DNA of 64,000 nt from assembly GCA_020073265.1 (NCBI GenBank), contig JAIQFN010000021.1:1-64000 (forward strand), written 5' to 3'. The DNA comes from Terriglobia bacterium (GTDB lineage: Bacteria > Acidobacteriota > Terriglobia > Bryobacterales > Bryobacteraceae). Below, one piece after another: positions 43,991 through 51,330 of the stretch (position 1 is its first letter; every line of letters begins with the position of its first letter). The translations under genes and the position numbers were made by a program. The notes below the pieces were generated by a model. The model was not told the DNA's origin, searched no databases, and saw only the letters and a program-made list of their open reading frames with translations.

Positions 43991-45472
43991 TCAGCCCGTA
44001 TACTTGCAGCGCGCCACTGCCTTCTTCCATCCCGCGAACAGTTCCTCTCTCTGCCCCGCCCCCATCCGCGGCTCGTACGTTCTCTCCGCCCGCCAGAATC
44101 GTTCCAGATCCTCGAGGCTCTTGAAGAAGCCCGTAGCCAATCCCGCCAGGTAGGCCGCACCCAGCGCCGTCGTCTCCGCGTCCACCGGACGCACGATCGG
44201 CTTGCCCAAAATATCCGCCTGGAACTGCATCAAAAAATCGCTGGCCGCCGCTCCTCCGTCCACCCGCAGCTCTCTCAGTTGCGCGCCGCCATCGGCCTCC
44301 ATCGCCTCCACCAATTCTCGAGTCTGGTACGCAATTGACTCCAGCGCCGCTCGCGCCACCTCCGCCCGCCCGGTCGCGGCCGTGATTCCAGTCAGCATGC
44401 CCCGCGCCGCTGAATCCCAATGCGGCGCGCCCAACCCGACTAAGGCGGGCACGAAATAAACCCCGCCGGTGTTGTCCACCGAACCTGCCAGTTCCCCGCT
44501 TTCGGCCGCGGTTTGAATGATACCCAGCTTGTCGCGCAGCCACTGCACCGCGGCGCCCGCAATGAAGATGGCCCCCTCAATCGCGAACTGCGGCCCGTCA
44601 ACCGACGCCGCCCTCGTCGCCAGCAGTCTGTTCTTCGACACCGGCCGATGCGAACCAGTGTGCAGCAGCGCAAAACATCCCGTTCCATACGTGTTCTTGG
44701 ACAACCCCGCGCGAAAACAGGCCTGGCCGAACAGCGCGGCCTGTTGATCGCCCGCGATTCCTGCAATCGGAATCTCCGCGCCCAGATGCTCACCCGCCGC
44801 CACACCTACCACGGTGCTCGACGACACAATGCGCGGCAGCATCGCGCGCGGCACACCGAACGTGTCCAGCAGCTCCGCATCCCATTCCCCCGTTCCCAGA
44901 TCCATCAGCAGCGTTCGCGATGCGTTGGAGTAGTCCGTTACGTGCACCGCCCCGTTGGTCAGCTTCCAGACCAACCACGTGTCCACGGTCCCAAAGAGCA
45001 GCTCGCCATCCAGCGCCCTGCTCCTGGCGTCCGGAACGTGCGCCAGAATCCATTGAATCTTGCTGCCGGAAAAGTAGGCGTCGATCACCAGCCCGGTCTT
45101 TCGCGTGATCTCGGCGGCCTTGGGGGACGAGGCCAGTTGGTTGCAGAAGTCAGCCGTGCGACGGCATTGCCATACGATCGCCGGAGCCACCGGTCTGCCG
45201 GTCTTGCGCTCCCACACGATGGTCGTTTCGCGCTGGTTCGTCAAACCCAGTCCCACCATCGACCCGGCCCCCCCGTGCGCCTGCGCCACAACCCGCCGGG
45301 CCGCGTCCATTTGCGCGCGCCAGATCTCCCCGGCGTCCTGTTCCACCCATCCCGGATGCGGATAGCGGCACTCGATCGGCGCCGACTCCATCCCTAGTCG
45401 CCGACCCTGCTCATCGTAGAGCGCGGCGCGGGCGCTCGTCGTTCCTTCATCCAAAGACAAGAGAAAAGGCAC
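43991..45472 (-). CDS. glpK: Glycerol kinase
   Basis: 493 aa (E. coli 502). FGGY-family fold; the N-terminal phosphate loop is SLDEGTTSARA, followed by the substrate segment LTNQRETTIVWERKTG, the ADVS-like linker IPIAGIAGDQQAALFGQACF and the C-terminal RVDGGAAASDFLMQ. It phosphorylates glycerol to glycerol-3-phosphate. Start: the GTG at 45472 aligns with the family N-terminus and has a perfect TATAAT 6 nt upstream. The longer frame to 45520 would overlap the divergent gene. No glycerol facilitator or glpD lies next to it. Confidence 0.93.
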   Translation of the reverse strand: MPFLLSLDEGTTSARAALYDEQGRRLGMESAPIECRYPHPGWVEQDAGEIWRAQMDAARRVVAQAHGGAGSMVGLGLTNQRETTIVWERKTGRPVAPAIVWQCRRTADFCNQLASSPKAAEITRKTGLVIDAYFSGSKIQWILAHVPDARSRALDGELLFGTVDTWLVWKLTNGAVHVTDYSNASRTLLMDLGTGEWDAELLDTFGVPRAMLPRIVSSSTVVGVAAGEHLGAEIPIAGIAGDQQAALFGQACFRAGLSKNTYGTGCFALLHTGSHRPVSKNRLLATRAASVDGPQFAIEGAIFIAGAAVQWLRDKLGIIQTAAESGELAGSVDNTGGVYFVPALVGLGAPHWDSAARGMLTGITAATGRAEVARAALESIAYQTRELVEAMEADGGAQLRELRVDGGAAASDFLMQFQADILGKPIVRPVDAETTALGAAYLAGLATGFFKSLEDLERFWRAERTYEPRMGAGQREELFAGWKKAVARCKYTG

Positions 45473-45478
45473 TCTGGC

Positions 45479-45486
45479 ATTATAGT
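45479..45486. promoter_or_regulatory. Overlapping divergent -10 boxes of glpK and the gene at 45494
   Basis: On the minus strand TATAAT occupies 45479-45484, followed by 6 nt and the glpK GTG. On the plus strand TATAGT occupies 45481-45486, followed by 7 nt and the ATG at 45494. The two boxes share four base pairs in a 21-bp gap. No leader of normal length is possible for both genes. Confidence 0.65.
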
Positions 45487-45493
45487 AAGTGAC

Positions 45494-45940
45494 ATGTTCT
45501 TCCGCCGAGAGAAGCCGCACGAACCCAGCTTCGCCGAGCGCATCGGCAACTTGAAGACCTTTGGATTCACGGCCAGGTCTCTCGATTCACAGCGCGCGCA
45601 GGCCACCCGCGACGGAATCGCCGCCGTCATCGAAGACCGCCCCGGCCAGCGCCCGCATGTCAACAAGGCCGGCCTCCTGATCGGCGACGACATCGGATCG
45701 CTGGTCAATCGCGGCTTCCAGGTTTTCTGGCGAACTTCGAGCGGCCGCAGCATCCCGGCGCACGCCTCGCATCTCAAGCTGCTTCACAATTTCGAGGAAG
45801 ACCTCAAGGAAGGCTTGGGATTGACGAGCCTCTACAACGAAAGTCTCGGAACCACCTCGGATCTGCATCTCTACGATCGGCTGGAAGACCGCGACCAGGG
45901 GATCCACAAACCCTGGGAAGGCAAGCCCGCCGGCGCTTGA
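45494..45940 (+). CDS. Conserved hypothetical protein
   Basis: 148 aa, soluble, rich in charged residues. The N-terminal part (FAERIGNLKTFGFTARSLDS) and the end (LHLYDRLEDRDQGIHKPWEGK) are distinctive, but I cannot assign a family. No signal peptide or membrane segment. Its start codon is 21 bp from the glpK start in the opposite direction, with a shared -10 region, so expression of the two may be mutually exclusive. It ends 9 bp from the convergent TPR lipoprotein gene. Confidence 0.7.
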   Translation: MFFRREKPHEPSFAERIGNLKTFGFTARSLDSQRAQATRDGIAAVIEDRPGQRPHVNKAGLLIGDDIGSLVNRGFQVFWRTSSGRSIPAHASHLKLLHNFEEDLKEGLGLTSLYNESLGTTSDLHLYDRLEDRDQGIHKPWEGKPAGA

Positions 45941-45949
45941 CGCCACCGC

Positions 45950-47785
45950 TCACAGCGCGCTGAGATTCCGCCGCGCTGTTGCTTCGTGCCCGAAAATGTC
46001 CGGAACATCCCCGGCGTACTTCAGATACAACTCGTACGCCGCCTTCGCCTCGGCACGCTTGCCCTGCTGCTGCAGGAACCGGCCGCGCAAGAACAGGTAG
46101 CGCGGAAAAATCAAGGGAGCAAACATCGGTTCCCCCGTATTAAGAGGCAACGGATAGGTACCCAGCAGCCGGTCGGCGTCGTGGATTCTATTCGTCTCCA
46201 CGTAGGCCCACGCCAGCAGCATGCGAATCTGTCCGTCCGTGGACGGCGTGGTCTCGCGATACAGCGCCTCCAGCAACGGCGTAGCTTCTGCATACTTGCG
46301 CGCGAACAGCAGCGCGTAGGCGTCCGCCAGCGGCGACCCAGACGGACTCGCCGGCGGCTTCGCCATCACCCGGCACACCGCGCTCAAACTGCGCGCCCTC
46401 GGACTGACAGCCCCGCTCGCCGCACGATCCGCCAGTTCCCCCGCCGCCTTCCGGTCGCCGGTCATCAGTTTCCATACCGAAAGCTGGCTCCATCCCTGCG
46501 ATTGACCGTCCGCATCCAGCGACGGAATGATTTTCTCGATCCCCTCCATCGCCGCTTTCCTGTGGCCTGTCAGAAACTCCCACTGCGTCAACTGGTACGC
46601 CCCCCGCCCCCGCTGATCGCCCTGGAAAAGCCCAGCGTACTTTTGAAAAAGCGCATCGCCGCCTTGAAGATCACCCGCCAGCGCGCGGGCCTGTGCGGCC
46701 TTCACCAGCTCGGCTCCTCCGAACTGACCGCGATTCTTCTGATCCGCGTCCAGGAAGTACTTGGCGGCTCCAGCGAAGTCCCTCAGATAAAAGCTCACTT
46801 CCCCCAGCGAGTCGAGGCCGTTCACATTTCCCTGCGGAATCAGTTGCTGATAGTGCTCCAGCGCCTGCTTGGCCCCCGGAAGATCTTGTGCATAGGCCAG
46901 CGCGTAACCCAGCTCGTTCCAGGTCTGCGCCTCGTCGGGGTCCAAGCGCGCCGCTGCATCGTAATTTCGCGCGGCTTCCCGAAATTCCCGATCAGAAACT
47001 TGCAGCTCCGCCAGCTCCCGGAACACCTTCGAGTCGGCTGGGGTCAGGCGTGTCAGAGCTTCCAGCGCGCTCTTCCGCGCCTTACGATCGCCTCGTATGG
47101 ACGCACCCGTGTAGTCGAGCTCCGCCCGCGCGATCGCGTCCGGCTGACCGTGTTCACCCGCCTCGATTACCCGCAGCGCTCCCGCGCGATCGCCGCTGGC
47201 TATGAGAACCCTGGCCCAATCCAGATAGGCCTGCGAGAATCGCGGGTCGGCCTTTGCAGCCGATTCGAACTCGCGCAGTATCTCCGATCGATCGCTCGCG
47301 CTTAGCGCCTTGCCATAAGCCCGAAAGGCGTCCTCATTGGCCGTCTGGAACGCACGAGCCGAGGGACTCAACTTCTTCGCAACTGCGTTCACCAGCGGAA
47401 GCACGCCCTGCGCCACAGGCCCGCTCACTTCCAGGCTGTCCAGGGTCCTGGTTTTCCCCGGATCTTCAACGGTGGCGCGAATCTCCAGCCGCCCGTTGCG
47501 CTGATAGAAATAACCTTCCACCACCCGCGAAGCCTGCATCGTGTAGGCCGCGTTGACCGAATCGGCCGGCTGCGCATAAAGAGCCGGCGACCCGTTCAAA
47601 TCGTTCACCACCGCCAGAGCGATGGCCCCACGCAGCCAATCCAGATCCGGATCCGCGCTCAAGTTTTCGAACGGAACCACGGCCAGCCGCTCCGGTCCCT
47701 CCGCCGCGCGGCGTGCGCAACCAGGAAGCCAGACCGCAAGTGAAACAGTGCTGAGGAGTACGACGCCTCTACACCTACAGAACAC
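45950..47785 (-). CDS. TPR-repeat lipoprotein
   Basis: 611 aa from the GTG at 47785. Signal sequence and lipobox (LSTVSLAVWLPGC) indicate a lipid-anchored periplasmic protein. An FlgO/TolB-like N-terminal segment follows (RLAVVPFENLSADPDLDWLRGAIALAVVNDL), then about 450 residues of TPR-like repeats (AQTWNELGYALAYAQDLPGAKQALEHY). It overlaps the end of the upstream TPR gene by 11 nt, so translation is probably coupled. The long open frame upstream of 47785 is antisense to nothing but lies within the other TPR gene, so it is not used. Confidence 0.8.
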   Translation of the reverse strand: MFCRCRGVVLLSTVSLAVWLPGCARRAAEGPERLAVVPFENLSADPDLDWLRGAIALAVVNDLNGSPALYAQPADSVNAAYTMQASRVVEGYFYQRNGRLEIRATVEDPGKTRTLDSLEVSGPVAQGVLPLVNAVAKKLSPSARAFQTANEDAFRAYGKALSASDRSEILREFESAAKADPRFSQAYLDWARVLIASGDRAGALRVIEAGEHGQPDAIARAELDYTGASIRGDRKARKSALEALTRLTPADSKVFRELAELQVSDREFREAARNYDAAARLDPDEAQTWNELGYALAYAQDLPGAKQALEHYQQLIPQGNVNGLDSLGEVSFYLRDFAGAAKYFLDADQKNRGQFGGAELVKAAQARALAGDLQGGDALFQKYAGLFQGDQRGRGAYQLTQWEFLTGHRKAAMEGIEKIIPSLDADGQSQGWSQLSVWKLMTGDRKAAGELADRAASGAVSPRARSLSAVCRVMAKPPASPSGSPLADAYALLFARKYAEATPLLEALYRETTPSTDGQIRMLLAWAYVETNRIHDADRLLGTYPLPLNTGEPMFAPLIFPRYLFLRGRFLQQQGKRAEAKAAYELYLKYAGDVPDIFGHEATARRNLSAL

Positions 47786-48572
47786 GCAGCTCCATCGCCA
47801 GCAGTTCCTTGAACTCCGGAAGATCCTTGAGCGCGGCGAAGGCCGGGTCCTCGGCAATCTTCTTCCGCTCCTTGTAACCTTCCTCCAGCGCTTTGCGAAT
47901 GTAGAGTAACGCCCGATCGTTTTGCCCGTTCCGGGCGTAGATCTGCGCCAGATAGTAGTGGAACTTGGCGCGCTCCTCCACGCTCCGCTCCTGAAGCAGG
48001 ACCCCTTGCGTGCTGTGGCTCTCGAAAACATCCGGATCCAGCGACAGCGCCTGCTGCCACGATTCGGCAGCGCGCTGGTAATCTCGCCGGGCGAAATAGC
48101 CGGTTCCCAGGTTGCTCCACACCGAAGCCGCCTTGGGATTAATCCGCAGCGCCTTCTTGTACTCGTTCACCGCGCGGCGAAAGCTCTTGTGAGCATAGTA
48201 GACCGTCCCCAGGTTGTTAATGGCTTCGGAATACTGCGGATTGATTCGAATCGCTTGCCGGTAGTATTTCTCCGCCATGTTCAGTTCCAGCAATTGGTGA
48301 TACGCGATCCCGGTCTTGTTCAAAAGCACGGCCGAATCCTTGGGACCTTCCTTATACGCCTCCGCCGCTTCCCGGTACATCTTGCGCGCCATGAGAATGT
48401 CGCCGCGCACCTCCGGCGTGATCGCCTGCTGAGGATTCTGCGGACGCGCGGGCGCCTGTCCCGGCGTGTCGCCTCTAAAGGAACTTTGCGCCGAAGCGGC
48501 CTCGAACGGGGCGCCGGGCAGCCATTGAACCGCCGCGATGCCAAAAACGATGCAGCACAGTTTGGAAGTCAC
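47775..48572 (-). CDS. Secreted TPR-repeat protein
   Basis: 265 aa. A signal sequence (LCCIVFGIAAVQWLPGAPFEAASA) is followed by at least four TPRs (NKTGIAYHQLLELNMAEKYYR, INNLGTVYYAHKSFRRAVNEY, WSNLGTGYFARRDYQRAAESW). Start is GTG at 48572, backed by a strong ribosome site GGGAGG 6 nt upstream. Probably a periplasmic scaffold acting with the TPR lipoprotein, whose start it overlaps. The 144 bp between it and the penicillin-binding protein gene contain no further gene. Confidence 0.85.
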   Translation of the reverse strand: MTSKLCCIVFGIAAVQWLPGAPFEAASAQSSFRGDTPGQAPARPQNPQQAITPEVRGDILMARKMYREAAEAYKEGPKDSAVLLNKTGIAYHQLLELNMAEKYYRQAIRINPQYSEAINNLGTVYYAHKSFRRAVNEYKKALRINPKAASVWSNLGTGYFARRDYQRAAESWQQALSLDPDVFESHSTQGVLLQERSVEERAKFHYYLAQIYARNGQNDRALLYIRKALEEGYKERKKIAEDPAFAALKDLPEFKELLAMELRVL

Positions 48573-48716
48573 AGCCAGCCTCCCGGCGACGCACCTTCCG
48601 ATGTCACGGAACCCGTTTCGCGCCGTATTCCGGCCTTGCGCGTGTTCCTCAAAAACATCAGACGTTCAATCCCGTAAATTGGTGCTTTCTTCCAGACTAG
48701 CAGGTCGGAAAAAAAC

Positions 48717-51227
48717 TTACCGGAATATGCCCCGAAGCCGTTGGAAGAAGCTTTTTCGCTTGGGCTGCTCGGGCGGGCGCGCGCCGGATTCAGGCGCCGC
48801 GGGCGGTGGAGTCTGTGCGGCGCGTTGTTGCAGTGAAGGAGCGGCCGGGCCCGCCGATGAAGCCTGATCGCCCGTGCGCGCCGGCGGCGCGGTCTCCCAG
48901 CTCGCCACCTGCGTAGCGCCTCCGCCATGCAATCTGCACGTCTCCACCGGCTGCGTGCCTTCGATGAAGTACTCGGTTCGCACCTTCGGACACGCCGCCG
49001 TGGCGATCTGCCCCGTCAACGGATCTATCGGCACGCTCACCACGCCCGGAGGCGGCTGATATTCGCTCACGTCCCGGTATTCGCGATGCTCGTGCGCCCT
49101 TTTCATAAATTCCGTCCACACCGGCAAAGCCGACTTGGCTCCCTCCAGGTTCAGCTCGCGATTGTCGTCGAAGCCCACCCACACGATGCAGATCAGCTTG
49201 GATGTGAACCCGGCGAACCACCCGTCGTGCGACGTGCCGGTCTTGCCAGCCACCGGAAAATTGATGCCCCGCGACCACACGCTGGCGCCCGTACCGCTCC
49301 GCACCACTTCCTCGAGAAGCTGGTCCATCAGGAACGCCACGCGCGGATCCAGCACGTCTCGATGTTCCGCCGTGTTCTGGAACATCTGCGTCCCGCGGTC
49401 GCTGGTGATGGTGTTGATGAAGTACGGCTTGGAATAAACACCGTGGTTCGCGAATATCGTGTACGCGCCCGCGATTTCGAGCGGCGTCACTTCGTAGGCG
49501 CCCAGCGCCACCGCCGGCGTGGGTTGGATATCCAGGTTCAAACCCGCCCGGCGCGCCAGGTCCACCACCGCGCCATAGCCGGTCTCGTCGGCCACCTTCA
49601 CCGTAGCCACGTTCAGCGAATGAGCCATGGCGTCGCGCAGCGACACCGCGCCGTAGAACTTGTGCTCGAAGTTGCTCGGTTCATAAGGCTTGCCATCGAA
49701 CCAGAACGTGGTCGGCTCATCCTGAATCATCGTCGCCGGCGTCAGCACCTGCCCCCCGCCCGAGAACGCGGTGTTCAAGGCCGCCGCGTAGACAATCGGC
49801 TTGAACGACGATCCGGGCTGCCGCTTCGCCAGAATTCGGTTGAGCTGGCTGGTCCCGTAGTTCCGGCCGCCGATCAGCGCGCGCACTTCCGCGGTCTGCG
49901 GATCCAAAGCGATCAAGGCGCACTGCGGGTCCGGATACTTCGGATCTTTCTTCTTCCGGTTTTGAATCCGCTTGTCCGCCTCTTCCATGCCGATCCGCAC
50001 CGCTTCGGCCGCGTCCCGCTGCAGGTTCATGTCCAGCGTCGTGTAAACGCGATAAGAATTGGATTGAAAATTGTAATCCGGGAATTTCTCGAGCAGCGCG
50101 TCGTTCACCAGGTCGACGAAATACGGAGCCTCGGCCGCCTCGCCGATCCCCTTCGCCAGAACCATGGGCGAAGCCGCCGCGCGATCGTGTTCTTCATCGC
50201 TGATGTACTTGTTCTCCCGCATCGCCTTCAACACCACGTTGCGGCGCGCGCGGGCACGGTCCGGCCAGCGGAACGGATTGATAAAACTGGGCTGCTGAAT
50301 CAATCCCGCCAGCGTCGCGGCCTCCGGCAGCGTCAGGCGCGTGATGTCTTTGCCGAAATATACTTCCGCCGCTTCTCCGAATCCGCGAATGCCGAAACTG
50401 CCCCGATTCCCCAGCGGCACCTGGTTGGCGTAATACTCGAAGATCTTCTCCTTGCTGAGCTTCTGCTCCAGATGCAGCGTGATCAGCACTTCGGGAATCT
50501 TGCGCCGCCAGGAGCGGTCGCTGCGGTTGAGAAACAGCATGCCGGCAAGCTGCATGCTGAGCGTGGAAGCGCCTTGCGCGTTCTGCCCGGTCTTCACATC
50601 CACGTACGCGGCCTTGATCACGCGAATCGGGTCAAACCCGGAGTGCTGGAAAAATCGCTTGTCCTCGGCCGACACCACCGCATGCACCAGCACCGGCGGA
50701 ATGTCTTCGTACTTCACCAGCCGGCGCTTCTCGCGGTTCTTGTCGAACAGGTTGGAGATCAGCACCGGCTCCAGCGTGTATTCGGTGCGCTCGGTGTTGT
50801 CGGCCAGCGAAATGATCTGCGACACCTTGCCGCCCCGCAGCTTGATCACACCCTCGTCGCGCTTGAAATAGGAGTCCGGCCCGGGATAGATGTCGATTTC
50901 GTCCGGCTTGAGAGTAAAGTACCCCATCCGGTTGTTGCGCGATTCGCTGTACCCGCTGTGCCGCAGTTCATTCGCGATTTCCGGCGGGCTGGTGGCATCC
51001 CCAACGGCCAATGTCCGCGGGGCCGCGAACAGCATGGACGTGTTCGCAAAAGGTCCCGCCTCCAGCTTGGCCTCGATGGCGCGCGCATAGCGGGAGTAAT
51101 AGTAGGTGAATACCGCCAAACCGGCGGTCACACTCAGAACCAGGATCGCAAGTATGATCTTGCCGGCCGGGTGTAGGGCGAAGCGTACGGCGGAGGCTTT
51201 CTTGGGGACCTGAACTTTTACTGCCAC
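48717..51227 (-). CDS. Class A penicillin-binding protein (PBP1B-like)
   Basis: 836 aa. A single membrane anchor (IILAILVLSVTAGLAVFTYYY), a UB2H-like segment, the GT51 glycosyltransferase domain (VVSAEDKRFFQHSGFDPIR with the catalytic Glu; GASTLSMQLAGM), and a transpeptidase with RQPGSSFKP (catalytic Ser), SLN and KTGTS. It polymerises and cross-links peptidoglycan in the periplasm. The C-terminus ends in a Pro/Ala-rich tail of about 70 residues (PARTGDQASSAG). The start is GTG at 51227; GATAGT lies 6 nt upstream. Confidence 0.93.
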   Translation of the reverse strand: MAVKVQVPKKASAVRFALHPAGKIILAILVLSVTAGLAVFTYYYSRYARAIEAKLEAGPFANTSMLFAAPRTLAVGDATSPPEIANELRHSGYSESRNNRMGYFTLKPDEIDIYPGPDSYFKRDEGVIKLRGGKVSQIISLADNTERTEYTLEPVLISNLFDKNREKRRLVKYEDIPPVLVHAVVSAEDKRFFQHSGFDPIRVIKAAYVDVKTGQNAQGASTLSMQLAGMLFLNRSDRSWRRKIPEVLITLHLEQKLSKEKIFEYYANQVPLGNRGSFGIRGFGEAAEVYFGKDITRLTLPEAATLAGLIQQPSFINPFRWPDRARARRNVVLKAMRENKYISDEEHDRAAASPMVLAKGIGEAAEAPYFVDLVNDALLEKFPDYNFQSNSYRVYTTLDMNLQRDAAEAVRIGMEEADKRIQNRKKKDPKYPDPQCALIALDPQTAEVRALIGGRNYGTSQLNRILAKRQPGSSFKPIVYAAALNTAFSGGGQVLTPATMIQDEPTTFWFDGKPYEPSNFEHKFYGAVSLRDAMAHSLNVATVKVADETGYGAVVDLARRAGLNLDIQPTPAVALGAYEVTPLEIAGAYTIFANHGVYSKPYFINTITSDRGTQMFQNTAEHRDVLDPRVAFLMDQLLEEVVRSGTGASVWSRGINFPVAGKTGTSHDGWFAGFTSKLICIVWVGFDDNRELNLEGAKSALPVWTEFMKRAHEHREYRDVSEYQPPPGVVSVPIDPLTGQIATAACPKVRTEYFIEGTQPVETCRLHGGGATQVASWETAPPARTGDQASSAGPAAPSLQQRAAQTPPPAAPESGARPPEQPKRKSFFQRLRGIFR

Positions 51228-51233
51228 TCCACT

Positions 51234-51239
51234 ACTATC
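51234..51239 (-). promoter_or_regulatory. Possible -10 box 6 nt before the PBP gene
   Basis: Minus-strand GATAGT followed by AGTGGA and the GTG at 51227. It departs from the TAnnnT pattern at the first base. The -35 position would fall inside double-hairpin repeat copy C. Confidence 0.35.
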
Positions 51240-51253
51240 TTCTCACGCCCCGG

Positions 51254-51295
51254 GTGGCGCACGCACTCGTGCGTGCCGGGATCGTTAACACGCTC
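51254..51295 (+). repeat. Double-hairpin repeat, copy C (second hairpin decayed)
   Basis: The first hairpin is intact (GCACGCA/TGCGTGC, 51259-51276, loop CTCG). The second is replaced by GGATCGTTAACACGCTC, which keeps only scattered bases of the other copies. It lies between the divergent PBP (GTG 51227) and SBBP (GTG 51331) genes, inside their promoter region. Confidence 0.7.
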
Positions 51296-51330
51296 CAAGA
51301 CGCGATGCCCGCAATACGCGAAAATGAATA

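Noticed and set aside
48927-51176. 749-codon open frame antisense to the PBP gene
   Set aside because: It arises from the GC-rich codon pattern of the real gene; its residues (His/Arg/Gln-rich, no fold) do not look like a protein. The same holds for other long antisense frames across the window.
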